A stretch of DNA of 64,000 nt from Pararhizobium polonicum (GTDB taxonomy: Bacteria; Pseudomonadota; Alphaproteobacteria; Rhizobiales; Rhizobiaceae): positions 186,001 through 250,000 of the forward strand of contig NZ_LGLV01000006.1 in NCBI RefSeq assembly GCF_001687365.1, in the 5' to 3' direction. How positions within the stretch are numbered: the first letter of the stretch is position 1; every line of letters starts with the position of its first letter. A program made the position numbers and the translations under genes. The notes beneath the pieces are model-generated. The model did no database searches and was not told where the DNA came from. It was given only the letters and a program-made list of their open reading frames with translations. Shown one piece after another: positions 35,603-43,944 of the stretch.

Positions 35603-35847
35603 ATACGACGAGGGACTTGATGTGGCAGGCGTTGCTATCCGCCGCGCAAGCCAGATGGCAGGAAGACGCAAGATGCGATATGAGCAGCGCTATTGAGTCA
35701 GCCCGTAGGCATCCGAACGAGCTATGCCGGGGGAGAGGAGCAAAGTCGCGGGACTTCGGTTTCGATCGTTTTCAGGTCTTACATCTCGCTGTTTGTTAAA
35801 CCCCACGGACATCGCGAGCACTGACCTGCCAAAGAGGCGCGAATACA

Positions 35848-36792
35848 TTGAGTGATCTGCGAAATCTTCCCCTCCCAACGCTGCGAACGTTTGAAGCGAC
35901 GGCACGCCACCAAAGTCTCTCGAAGGCTGCGGTTGAACTTCATCTGACCGACAGCGCCGTCAGTCATCAGTTACGCAGACTGGAAAGTGCGCTCGGCTAC
36001 GATCTGTTCAGCCGGGCGGGCCGAGGCGTCGTGCTGACGGAGGCAGGCCAGGTCTTTGCCAAGACCGTCGCTACCGCGCTTCAGGACATTTTCGCGGCGG
36101 CCTTGCGGCTTTCGGAGGCGGGACAGGAGGGCGGCAAGCTCGATATAGCCTGTCCTCCGATGTTTGCGGGAGGGTGGCTCGCCAAGCACTTGAAGGATTT
36201 CTGCCAAGACCATCCGGGCGTGGAGTGCCATATCCGGCTTTCGGAAAATCAGCGGATTCATGAGATTGCCGATATCGACATCGGTATCCTGTTCGGCAGC
36301 GGTGGGTGGCCGGACAAGTGGTCCACGTTGCTGGCGCCCGTCAATATCACCCCGGTGTGCAGTCCCATGCTGTTCAACCGGATCGGCAAAACCATCACCA
36401 AGGTATCGGACCTGCAAGACGTGATGTTGCTGCACTGGGACGATGGTTCGGAGTGGCGGCGATGGCTGGCCGAGGCGGGTGCACAGGATCCGCTGACCTA
36501 TTCGCGCGGCCTTTATTGCAGCGACCTTGGCATGGCCATCGATCTGGCCATCAACGGCACCGGTATGGCGCTGGTCAGCGATACGCTCTCGGCCTCTGAT
36601 CTTGCTGCGGGAACCCTGCTCGCGCCATTCCCTTTTTCGATCGATGCGTTTGGTGGCTGGCATGTGCTGTGCAGTCCGGCAAGTTTGCAGCGGTCGAGTA
36701 CCCGTCTTTTCCTGCGCTGGCTGCTCGGGCGTTTTGGCCGTGGTGCGGCTCTCGACACGGCGATTGCTCATCCGGCGGGCGGCCACCCGTGA
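35848..36792 (+). CDS. LysR-family regulator, GcvA-like
   Basis: 314 residues from TTG 35848 (GAGG about 11 bases upstream). DNA-binding part: LPTLRTFEATARHQSLSKAA, TDSAVSHQLRRLESALGYDLF and GRGVVLTEAGQ, which is the GcvA/AmpR style beginning (LPLPTLRTFEA). The effector domain is of normal length. It stands directly before the amino-acid importer operon in the same direction, and a 37-bp palindrome lies between them. It is the probable activator of uptake and of the arginase-like gene. Confidence 0.9.
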   Translation: MSDLRNLPLPTLRTFEATARHQSLSKAAVELHLTDSAVSHQLRRLESALGYDLFSRAGRGVVLTEAGQVFAKTVATALQDIFAAALRLSEAGQEGGKLDIACPPMFAGGWLAKHLKDFCQDHPGVECHIRLSENQRIHEIADIDIGILFGSGGWPDKWSTLLAPVNITPVCSPMLFNRIGKTITKVSDLQDVMLLHWDDGSEWRRWLAEAGAQDPLTYSRGLYCSDLGMAIDLAINGTGMALVSDTLSASDLAAGTLLAPFPFSIDAFGGWHVLCSPASLQRSSTRLFLRWLLGRFGRGAALDTAIAHPAGGHP

Positions 36793-36841
36793 GAATGCAT
36801 CATATGAAGTCGCAATTCTCGCTGCCATCTCCTCAGATGGC

Positions 36842-36878
36842 TCACGGAATACATGATTTATTGTCATGTATTCCGTGA
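36842..36878. promoter_or_regulatory. 37-bp palindrome, operator candidate of the importer operon
   Basis: TCACGGAATACATGA (36842-36856) and TCATGTATTCCGTGA (36864-36878) are perfect 15-bp arms around a 7-base spacer. The element lies 50 bases after the LysR gene and 122 bases before the ATPase start. No T run follows on either strand, which speaks against a simple terminator. The nested TACATGA/TCATGTA dyad suits a LysR dimer-of-dimers site. Confidence 0.6.
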
Positions 36879-36999
36879 AAATTCATCAATTGCCGATTTT
36901 TCCATCATGTCCTTAATTGGCGCAACAAACAGGCAAAACGGCTGAGGCCTCCCGGCAAGGTCACCGTGATCTGCCGCAGATGCGCGTTGAGGACGAAGG

Positions 37000-37770
37000 A
37001 TGGAAAAGCTCGCTGTCACCGGTATTCGCAAATCCTATGGTGATACGGAAGTGCTGAAAGGGGTCTCTCTTGCCGCCGGGGCTGGCGATGTCATCAGCGT
37101 CATCGGTGCCAGCGGTTCAGGCAAGAGCACCTTCCTGCGGTGCGTGAATTTTCTGGAACGTCCGAATGCGGGCAGCATCGTCATCGATGGCGAAATGTTG
37201 AAGACCGCGCCGGATCGTGATGGTCTTTTGAAGGCGAAGGACAAGGCGCAGCTCCAGCGGATCCGCAGCAAGCTGGCGATGGTGTTTCAGAATTTCTGCC
37301 TGTGGTCGCATATGTCCGTCATTTCCAATGTCATCGAGGCGCCGATGAGCGTGCTTGGTCTCTCGCGGGCTGATGCGATCGACCGTGCCAAGGCCAATCT
37401 TTCCAAGGTTGGTCTCGGGTATGACGTGCTGCACAAATATCCGTCCCACCTCTCCGGAGGCCAGCAGCAGCGTGTGGCGATCGCCCGCGCTCTTAGCATG
37501 GAACCCGACGTCATGCTGTTTGACGAGCCGACATCGGCGCTGGATCCCGAGCTTGTCAGCGAAGTGTTGAAGGTGATGCAGACCCTGGCCGATGAAGGCC
37601 GCACAATGATCGTCGTGACACACGAAATGGGGTTTGCCCGGCAAGCGTCGAGCAAAGTGGTCTTCCTACACAATGGTGCCATCGAGGAGCAGGGTTCTCC
37701 GGGCGAGATGTTTGCAAACGCCCGCAGTGAACGCTTGCAGCAATTCATGGCGGGCCGCCTCAAGCACTAA
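37000..37770 (+). CDS. Polar amino-acid ABC transporter ATPase (HisP-like)
   Basis: 256 residues. Walker [10 protein letters not shown] at 36-44, an insertion typical of HisP/OccP ([23 protein letters not shown]), Q-loop [10 protein letters not shown], signature [15 protein letters not shown], Walker B DEPTSALD. The FNLWSHM-like loop is characteristic of basic amino-acid and opine importers. First gene of the operon. Confidence 0.94.
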   Translation: MEKLAVTGIRKSYGDTEVLKGVSLAAGAGDVISVIGASGSGKSTFLRCVNFLERPNAGSIVIDGEMLKTAPDRDGLLKAKDKAQLQRIRSKLAMVFQNFCLWSHMSVISNVIEAPMSVLGLSRADAIDRAKANLSKVGLGYDVLHKYPSHLSGGQQQRVAIARALSMEPDVMLFDEPTSALDPELVSEVLKVMQTLADEGRTMIVVTHEMGFARQASSKVVFLHNGAIEEQGSPGEMFANARSERLQQFMAGRLKH

Positions 37771-37854
37771 CCAAATCCTTGCCGGCGGCCTCTCGCGACG
37801 GCCGGATCAGGGCACCACAAGAATACTATCAATCAACATCCAGAGGACAGAGAT

Positions 37855-38619
37855 ATGAAAATTACCGTCAAATCCATTCTTGCCGCCACGATGATCGCAC
37901 TGATCTCGTCAGGATCCCATGCCGCCGACCAGATCAGGATTGCGACGGACGCCACGTTTCCGCCCTTCGAATCGATCGATGCCAGCGGCAAGCTCGTTGG
38001 CTACGATGTCGAACTGATGCAGGCGATATGCGAGGCCGCCAAATTGAACTGCGATATCTTCAATGCGGCCTGGGACGGCATGATCCCCGGTCTGATCGAC
38101 GGCAAATACGATGCGTTGATCTCGCAGCTGACCGTCACCGAAAAGCGCCGTCAGGTGATTGCGTTTAGCGATATCTACGATCACCCGATCTTCCGCTTCA
38201 TCGCCAAGAAGGGGGCAGCGTTCGATTTCACGCCGGAAGGGCTCGCAGGCAAGACAATTGCCGTGCAGACCGGAACGCCGATGGATGCCTATGTGACCAG
38301 CCATTATCCGAAGGCCACAATCAAGCGCTATGATACCGGCAGCGCGCCATATCTTGAACTGACGGCCGGCCGGGCCGATCTCCACATCAGCTATCAGGCG
38401 CAGATCACCCACAGCTTCCTCAATTCCGACAATGGCAAGGATTTCGAACTGACCGGTCCGCAACTGACTGGCAAGGACGCCAAGGAGTTTGGCGAAGGTG
38501 TCGCGATCGCCATCAACAGGAAGAATACGGATCTCGTCAGCGCGATTAACAAGGGTCTGGCGATCGTCCGTGAGAACGGCGCGCTTGCCGCGCTGAACGC
38601 CAAATATTTCGGCGAATAA
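37855..38619 (+). CDS. Basic amino-acid-type ABC binding protein (HisJ/ArgT-like)
   Basis: 254 residues, signal peptide to SHAAD. SBP_bac_3 family: RIATDATFPPFESIDASGKLVGYDVELMQAIC and ISQLTVTEKRRQVIAFSDIY. Cysteines at CEAAKLNC suggest the disulfide found in many Lys/Arg/Orn binding proteins. Its neighbour, an arginase-family hydrolase, suggests a guanidino ligand such as arginine, agmatine or a guanidino acid. Confidence 0.93.
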   Translation: MKITVKSILAATMIALISSGSHAADQIRIATDATFPPFESIDASGKLVGYDVELMQAICEAAKLNCDIFNAAWDGMIPGLIDGKYDALISQLTVTEKRRQVIAFSDIYDHPIFRFIAKKGAAFDFTPEGLAGKTIAVQTGTPMDAYVTSHYPKATIKRYDTGSAPYLELTAGRADLHISYQAQITHSFLNSDNGKDFELTGPQLTGKDAKEFGEGVAIAINRKNTDLVSAINKGLAIVRENGALAALNAKYFGE

Positions 38620-38626
38620 AGCGGTC

Positions 38627-39316
38627 ATGATTGCTGATTTCACGAGAACGATACTGGCAGCAGGGGTCACTACCCTGCTGCTGGCCTTCGCATCGCTTGT
38701 CCTTGCGACGTTGCTCGGGCTCGTGGCGGCCTATTGCAAGCTGTCGCGCAGCAGGTTTCTTCGCTCCGGTGCACAGGTTTACACCTTTGTCGTGCGCGGC
38801 ATCCCCGATCTCGTGGTGATGCTGCTCGTCTATTACAGCCTGCCGTCGCTGCTCAACCAGCTGGCGGACAATGCCGATCTCGATATCCGTGTCGAGTTCT
38901 CACCGCTGTTTGCGGGCATTGTCACGCTTGGCCTGATCTTCGGGGCTTATATGACCGAGACTTTTAAGGCCGCTTTGATGAATATTCCCAAGGGGCAGAT
39001 CGAGGCGGCCGTTGCCTATGGATTGCGCCCATGGCGCATCTTTACCCACATCGTCCTGCCGCAGATGATCCGGCTCGCCCTGCCAGGCTTCACCAACAAT
39101 TGGCTTGTGCTTGTCAAGGCGACGGCACTCGTTTCGCTGATCGGCCTTCAGGACGTGATGTTCCGGGCCAAGGGTGCGGCGGAAGCGACGGGAAAACCCT
39201 TCACCTTCTATCTGGTCGCGGCAGGCTTCTATCTCACCGTCACCATCCTTTCGATGCTCGTTCTGATGCGGATTGCGCAACGTTTTGAGCGTGGCACACG
39301 GGAGCTTTCGCGGTGA
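38627..39316 (+). CDS. Polar amino-acid ABC permease (HisQ-like)
   Basis: 229 residues, about five spans; EAA loop at QIEAAVAYGLRPWRIFTHIVLP. Starts 7 bases after the binding protein stop. Pairs with the next gene, with which it overlaps by 4 bases (GTGA), to form a heterodimeric channel. Confidence 0.92.
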   Translation: MIADFTRTILAAGVTTLLLAFASLVLATLLGLVAAYCKLSRSRFLRSGAQVYTFVVRGIPDLVVMLLVYYSLPSLLNQLADNADLDIRVEFSPLFAGIVTLGLIFGAYMTETFKAALMNIPKGQIEAAVAYGLRPWRIFTHIVLPQMIRLALPGFTNNWLVLVKATALVSLIGLQDVMFRAKGAAEATGKPFTFYLVAAGFYLTVTILSMLVLMRIAQRFERGTRELSR

Positions 39317-40005
39317 ACTGGGATATCATTGCCGAAAATCTCGGCCTCTATGCCAATGGTGCAAAACTGACGCTGCTCTTGACGGTGGCGTCGCTCGCCA
39401 TTTCGTTTTTCCTCGCAGTGCCGCTGGCCTTTGCGCGCAACAGTCAATCGCGCGCTATTCGATATCCTGTCTTCCTTTACGCGCTGGTTTTTCGCGGTAC
39501 GCCCCTGCTGGTGCAGCTCTTTCTCATCTATTTCGGCCTCGCTCAGTTCGAACTGGTTCGCGAGAGCGTTGTCTGGTCCTGGCTCTCAAGCCCGCTTGTC
39601 TGCGTGCTGATCGCGTTCGTTCTGAACACCACCGCCTACAGCACGGAAATTTTTGCCGGCGGACTGCGCCACATTCCGGTCGGTGAAGTCGAGGCCGCAC
39701 GGGCCTACGGCATGTCGCCGCTGACGCGTGCGTGCCGTATTTTCATTCCGTCGATGCTGACGCGTTCGCTACCGCTCTACGGCAATGAAACGATCATGAT
39801 GCTGCAGGCAACATCGCTTGCAAGCACCGTCACGCTGCTCGAGACCACCGGTGTCGCGCGCAACATCACGCTGACCTACTACATCCAGTTCGAACCCTAT
39901 GCCACGGCGGCGGCCGTCTATCTCGTGCTGACATTTGTGCTGGTCGGCGCATTTCAGCTCATCGAGCGTCGATGGGCCGGTTATCTCGACCACCGGACCG
40001 GCTGA
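39313..40005 (+). CDS. Polar amino-acid ABC permease (HisM-like)
   Basis: 230 residues from GTG 39313, about five spans, EAA loop at GEVEAARAYGMSPLTRACR. The pattern YFGLAQFELVR near the second helix is typical of the HisM/OccM/ArtM group. Completes the HisJQMP-type importer for a basic or guanidino amino acid. Confidence 0.92.
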   Translation: MNWDIIAENLGLYANGAKLTLLLTVASLAISFFLAVPLAFARNSQSRAIRYPVFLYALVFRGTPLLVQLFLIYFGLAQFELVRESVVWSWLSSPLVCVLIAFVLNTTAYSTEIFAGGLRHIPVGEVEAARAYGMSPLTRACRIFIPSMLTRSLPLYGNETIMMLQATSLASTVTLLETTGVARNITLTYYIQFEPYATAAAVYLVLTFVLVGAFQLIERRWAGYLDHRTG

Positions 40006-40079
40006 CATCGCATATCCGCAACCACAGACAACAAAAGACCTGCCCCGGCAAAGGGCGACAGACAACAGAGGACATCCCA

Positions 40080-41042
40080 ATGCAACAAAAAGCAGATCTC
40101 GGCGCTCTCTTCGGCGCGGCATCGGAAACCACGACATTTCTCGGTCTCGACGCCTGCACCGACCTCGACACGCTGAGCGCGCCGATTGCGTTGATCGGCG
40201 CACCGTGCGGCACGTCCTACCGGACTGTCGGAGCCTATTGCCGCAACGGTCCTGATGCCCTGCGCCAGGCAACCGGTTCGCTGACGGCCAATGTCGACCG
40301 TCATGATTTCGACAATGGCGGCAAGGTCTTTCCGGAGCCGCACTTGCGTGCCGTCGATTGCGGCAATCTGCCTTATGACGAGGAAGATGGAGAGGGAAAC
40401 CGGCGCATCATCCGTGATGCGGTGTTGAAGGTACTGAAGCGCGGCGCTGTTCCCTTTCTGCTCGGCGGGGACGATTCCATCCCGATCCCGATGATCGAGG
40501 CGATCGGCGCGCAGGCCAACGGGAGAAAATACACGATCCTGCAAATCGATGCGCATATCGACTGGCGCGAAATTCATATGGGCGAGCGTATGGGCCTCTC
40601 ATCAACCATGCGTCGCTCATCGGAGATGCCGCATGTCGAGCGCATTATCCAGGTGGGTGCGCGCGGCATCGGATCGGCCGCGACGCAGGATTATGAGGAT
40701 GCCGTGGCATGGGGTGTCAATTTCATCCCTGCCTACGAGTTGCATAAGCGCGGCGTCGAGGCTGCACTGGACCTGATCCCGGAAGGCAGCAACGTAATCA
40801 TCTGCATCGATGCCGATGCGCTTGACCCTTCGCTCGTTCCAGGCGTTATCGGCCGCGCCCCCGGTGGACTCAGTTATTATCAGGTGGTCGACCTCATCAG
40901 AGGAGCTGCGGGACGCGGCAAGATCGCGGCGATGGATTTTGTCGAGTTCATGCCGGAGCGTGATGTCGATGGTCTCGGTGCTTTCACATTTGCACGCGTG
41001 ATCACCTCGGCGCTCGGCATTGTTGCGCGGCAAATTGCCTGA
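40080..41042 (+). CDS. Arginase/agmatinase-family ureohydrolase with altered metal motif
   Basis: 320 residues from ATG 40080 (GAGGACATCCCA upstream). Ureohydrolase family: DAHID at 157-161 and DADALDPS at 244-251 supply five of the six manganese ligands. The sixth motif, normally GGDHS, reads GGDDS (129-133), placing Asp132 where the family has a metal-binding His. The enzyme would split a guanidino compound into urea and an amine or amino acid. It follows the importer by 74 bases in the same direction and ends the operon, so import and hydrolysis are linked. The substrate could be agmatine, guanidinobutyrate or a related compound; the altered motif may mean a different metal or reaction. 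Confidence 0.87.
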   Translation: MQQKADLGALFGAASETTTFLGLDACTDLDTLSAPIALIGAPCGTSYRTVGAYCRNGPDALRQATGSLTANVDRHDFDNGGKVFPEPHLRAVDCGNLPYDEEDGEGNRRIIRDAVLKVLKRGAVPFLLGGDDSIPIPMIEAIGAQANGRKYTILQIDAHIDWREIHMGERMGLSSTMRRSSEMPHVERIIQVGARGIGSAATQDYEDAVAWGVNFIPAYELHKRGVEAALDLIPEGSNVIICIDADALDPSLVPGVIGRAPGGLSYYQVVDLIRGAAGRGKIAAMDFVEFMPERDVDGLGAFTFARVITSALGIVARQIA

Positions 41043-41223
41043 GATCCGGATCTCAAATCACAATGGAAATCTGCCGGGTCGCATCCGGCGGATTTTGCGT
41101 CTCTGCCGAACATGCATGGTGCGGCGTCGGAGAAAGGTCAGTGAGCGGTGCGCACGGATTCGCCTGCCCACCCGGAGCCACCAAATAACCTGAAGCGATT
41201 CCTCCGCACCCGAGCGAATCGCG

Positions 41224-41253
41224 CTTGACAGCAATCGTCTGCCCGTATTTTAA
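41224..41253 (+). promoter_or_regulatory. Sigma70-like promoter of the amiC-amiR-opp operon
   Basis: TTGACA (41224-41229) is followed by TTTTAA (41247-41252) at 17 bases or TTTAAT at 18 bases. The distance to the terminator hairpin (about 60 bases) and to the amiC-like start (about 125 bases) suits a leader RNA regulated by antitermination. The 338-base gap from 41043 holds nothing else recognisable. Confidence 0.55.
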
Positions 41254-41315
41254 TCGTGCTCTCGGATTGAGCAGATATTTCCTTTGACATGACCATATGG
41301 TCGACGGGCAGTTTG

Positions 41316-41364
41316 GCCCCATGATGCTTCCCATCATTGATGGGCTCGGCGTCATGGGGTTTTT
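41316..41364 (+). promoter_or_regulatory. Leader attenuator: terminator with competing hairpin, before amiC-like gene
   Basis: CCCCATGATG (41317-41326) pairs with CGTCATGGGG (41350-41359) with one G-U pair; the paired region extends inward by two more pairs and encloses CCCATC-ATT-GATGGG (41330-41344). TTTTT (41360-41364), then GGCTTTT follows, making a typical Rho-independent terminator 17 bases before the start codon. A rival hairpin, ATGATG (41321-41326) with CATCAT (41332-41337), uses the left arm of the terminator, so both cannot form together. The frame of the next gene is open through this element from 41297, but without a ribosome site there. Confidence 0.7.
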
Positions 41365-41380
41365 GGCTTTTGGCGGATCG

Positions 41381-42517
41381 ATGAAAAACACAGTGCGGAT
41401 CGGCATCCTTTATTCGACGACAGGCCCCTATGCAGGGATGGGCCGGGACGGACGTGATGGCGCCGAGCTTGCCATCGAGGAAATCCGCGCCACCCACGCA
41501 AACGCCATCGAGCCGGTCTTCATCGATCCGCATGCCGATATCGCGGCCTATCTCGAAGGCGCCCGCTCGATGCTGCGCGACCACGGCTGCCGGCACATCA
41601 TCGGCACCATCACTTCGCTTGCCCGCAAGGAGGTCATCCCGCTGGTCGAAAAGCATGATGGCCTGCTTTGGTACATGTGCCCCTATGAGGGTTTCGAGGC
41701 CAATGACAACGTCATCTATACAGGCGGCTGCCCCAACCAGCATCTGTTGCCGCTGTTCGACTACCTGATCCCCCGTTTCGGCCGACGGCCCTATCTGGTC
41801 GGTGCCAATTACGTCTGGGGCTGGGAAATGAACCGCCTTGCCCGCGAACTGATCGACGACGCCGGCGGCGAGGTGCTGGGCGAGCGCTACCTGCCGCTGG
41901 AAGAGACCGCGGTGGAGCGGATCGTGCTCGATATCGAGCAGCGCCGCCCAAGCTTCATCCTCAACAATCTCGTCGGCCCGTCGAGCTACGCTTTTCTCAC
42001 GGCCATCCGCGCTTTGGGCGCACGCGATCCCGCCTTCCGCCCAGAGAACTGCCCGGTCGTCAGCTGCGACCTGCAGGAATGCGAACTCCCCGATATCGGC
42101 CTTGGCGTTGCCACCGGCCAGCTCTGTGCCGCGGCCTATTTCGACACGGTTACCACACCAGAGAATACGGCCTTCAAGGCGCAGGTGGCAGGCCGTTTCG
42201 GCTCCGGCCGTCGTATTTCCAGCGTCTTTGCCAGCGCCTACGCCTCCGTAAAGCTTTGCGCCGAAGCGATCATCGCCGCCGGAACGGACGATCCGGCCGC
42301 GGTGTCGCGGCTGCTGTCGGCCGCGCCATTTGCGACCGTTCTCGGACCGATCCTGATCAGCCCCGAAACCCGGCATGCCGCCCTTCCATTCCATCTCGGC
42401 CGGATCAACGGAGAAGGCGGCTTCGACATCATCGCTTCGCAGCCGGCCATCGCTGCCGATCCGTACCTCACAGGCCGGCGAACGCGCCTGCCGCCGAAGT
42501 TGAGGATCGTATCATGA
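41381..42517 (+). CDS. AmiC-like cytoplasmic ligand sensor
   Basis: 378 residues from ATG 41381. It begins KNTVRIGILYSTTGPYAGMG, a type I periplasmic-binding fold without a signal peptide, as in AmiC of Pseudomonas, which holds the antiterminator AmiR inactive until an amide binds. Upstream ATGs exist in frame (41297) but lie in the attenuator. Its last codon overlaps the next gene (ATGA), the same coupling seen in amiC-amiR pairs. It probably senses the substrate of the Opp-type importer or an amide derived from it. Confidence 0.88.
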   Translation: MKNTVRIGILYSTTGPYAGMGRDGRDGAELAIEEIRATHANAIEPVFIDPHADIAAYLEGARSMLRDHGCRHIIGTITSLARKEVIPLVEKHDGLLWYMCPYEGFEANDNVIYTGGCPNQHLLPLFDYLIPRFGRRPYLVGANYVWGWEMNRLARELIDDAGGEVLGERYLPLEETAVERIVLDIEQRRPSFILNNLVGPSSYAFLTAIRALGARDPAFRPENCPVVSCDLQECELPDIGLGVATGQLCAAAYFDTVTTPENTAFKAQVAGRFGSGRRISSVFASAYASVKLCAEAIIAAGTDDPAAVSRLLSAAPFATVLGPILISPETRHAALPFHLGRINGEGGFDIIASQPAIAADPYLTGRRTRLPPKLRIVS

Positions 42518-43095
42518 GGGAGACGCCGAATTTTGCCGGCTGGCGTGCAACGATCCTGCACCGCGAAGACAGCAATACCGAACGCCTGACACGCCAGCTG
42601 AAGCTGATCGGCTTGCAGGTGACCGTGCAATGGCAGCCGCTCGATGCGCGCGATCTGCCCGATATCGTGCTGGTCGATGCCGACCAGGGCTGGGACGGCC
42701 TGTTGCCGTGGAGCGGCGAGGATGCACCGTGCCCGCTGGTGGCGCTGCTGGGCTCCGAAGCGCCGGGCCGGATTGCCTGGGCGATGGAACAGGGCGTCGG
42801 CGCGATCATCGCAAAACCGCTTGCCTCCTCAGCCGTCTACCCGGCTCTCGTCATGGCGCTCGGCATCTACAAGGAGCGCAAGGCCGTCATCGACAAGATG
42901 AAGCACCTGGAGGAGCGGGTCCGCCTGCGGCCGCTCGTCCATGCCGCCGTCGAGCGCATCATTGCCGTGCGCAAGGTTGACGAAGAATTAGCCTACACGA
43001 TCCTGCGCAATTGCGCGATGCAGCGGCGGATGCCGATGGAGCAGGTCGCAGCCTCCATTCTCGGCGGTGCCGAACCGTTGCCGGAGGCCGGTTGA
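42514..43095 (+). CDS. AmiR-like ANTAR-domain transcription antiterminator
   Basis: 193 residues. Starts at ATG 42514 inside the stop of the AmiC-like gene; the frame is open well upstream but that part is only the shadow of the AmiC-like gene. N-terminal pseudo-receiver (VLVDADQGWDGLLPW...LVALLG), then a coiled coil (GIYKERKAVIDKMKHLEERV) and the three-helix ANTAR domain (ERIIAVRKVDEELAYTILR, NCAMQRRMPMEQVAASIL). ANTAR proteins bind leader RNA and block terminators. With the attenuator at 41316 and AmiC-like partner, all parts of an amide-type antitermination switch are present. Stop overlaps the next gene by one base. Confidence 0.88.
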   Translation: MRETPNFAGWRATILHREDSNTERLTRQLKLIGLQVTVQWQPLDARDLPDIVLVDADQGWDGLLPWSGEDAPCPLVALLGSEAPGRIAWAMEQGVGAIIAKPLASSAVYPALVMALGIYKERKAVIDKMKHLEERVRLRPLVHAAVERIIAVRKVDEELAYTILRNCAMQRRMPMEQVAASILGGAEPLPEAG

Positions 43096-43943
43096 TGCGG
43101 ATACTGAAAAGCATGGTCCGCCAGCCATCGGCACTGTTCGGCCTGGCGATCGTCGCCCTCCTCATCTTCATGGCGGTCGCAGCACCCTTGATCGCGCCCT
43201 ACAACCCCGATGAACAGATGTTCGACGGGCTGACGCTGGAGGGCGCGCCAATGCCGCCGAGCGCACAGTTCCTGCTCGGCACCGATACGCTCGGCCGCGA
43301 TCTGTTTTCGCGGCTGCTGTTCGGCGCACGGACCTCGCTGGTTATCGGCCTCGTCGCCAATGGCATCGCGGTGGCGATCGGGCTTCTGATCGGCATCCTG
43401 TCGGGCTATATGCGCGGCCTTGTCGGCAATGCGCTGATGCGCTTCACCGATCTGATGATGGCCTTTCCGGCCCTGCTTCTGGCCATCGTGCTGGCGGCAC
43501 TGTTGCGTCCCAGCCTCTGGATCGTCGCCATGGTGATTGCGCTGGTCAACTGGGTTCAGGTGGCACGCATCGTCTATACCGAGACCCGCGGACTGGTGGA
43601 GCGCGATTTCATCCTGGCGGAACGCTCTCTGGGCGCTGGTCACTTGCGCATCCTGTTTCATCACATCCTGCCGCATCTGATGCCGACGGCGATCGTCTGG
43701 GGCACGCTCGGCATCGCAACCACCGTGCTTCTGGAAGCAACCTTGTCCTTCCTTGGCATCGGCGTGCAGCCGCCGACGCCCTCCTGGGGCAATATCATCT
43801 TCGAAAGCCAGAGCTATTTCCAGGCAGCCCCCTGGCTGGTCTTCATCCCCGGTGCCGTCATTCTTCTGACCGCGCTTTCCTTCAATCTGGTCGGCGATGT
43901 CCTTCGCGATATTCTCGACCCGACCCAGCGCGGGAGGGGCTGA
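43095..43943 (+). CDS. Opp/Dpp-type ABC permease (DppC-like)
   Basis: 282 residues from ATG 43095, inside the stop of the antiterminator gene (TGATG). It has the N-terminal OppC_N helix, IAPYNPDEQMFDGLTLEGAP then HxGTD-like LLGTDTLGRDLFSR, and the EAA loop ERDFILAERSLGAGHLRILF. Gene order is unusual in that the C-type permease precedes the B-type. Part of the peptide/nickel-type importer controlled by the AmiC-AmiR-like pair. Confidence 0.92.
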   Translation: MRILKSMVRQPSALFGLAIVALLIFMAVAAPLIAPYNPDEQMFDGLTLEGAPMPPSAQFLLGTDTLGRDLFSRLLFGARTSLVIGLVANGIAVAIGLLIGILSGYMRGLVGNALMRFTDLMMAFPALLLAIVLAALLRPSLWIVAMVIALVNWVQVARIVYTETRGLVERDFILAERSLGAGHLRILFHHILPHLMPTAIVWGTLGIATTVLLEATLSFLGIGVQPPTPSWGNIIFESQSYFQAAPWLVFIPGAVILLTALSFNLVGDVLRDILDPTQRGRG

Positions 43944-43944
43944 G

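Noticed and set aside
35617-35799. A 60-codon frame before the second LysR gene
   Set aside because: No ribosome site, no recognised sequence, and composition like non-coding DNA.
41291-41302. GACCATATGGTC as an ANTAR-type RNA hairpin
   Set aside because: It is a perfect 12-bp palindrome in the leader, but as RNA it gives at best a 4-bp stem and no hexaloop with A1 and G4. Kept only as a remark.
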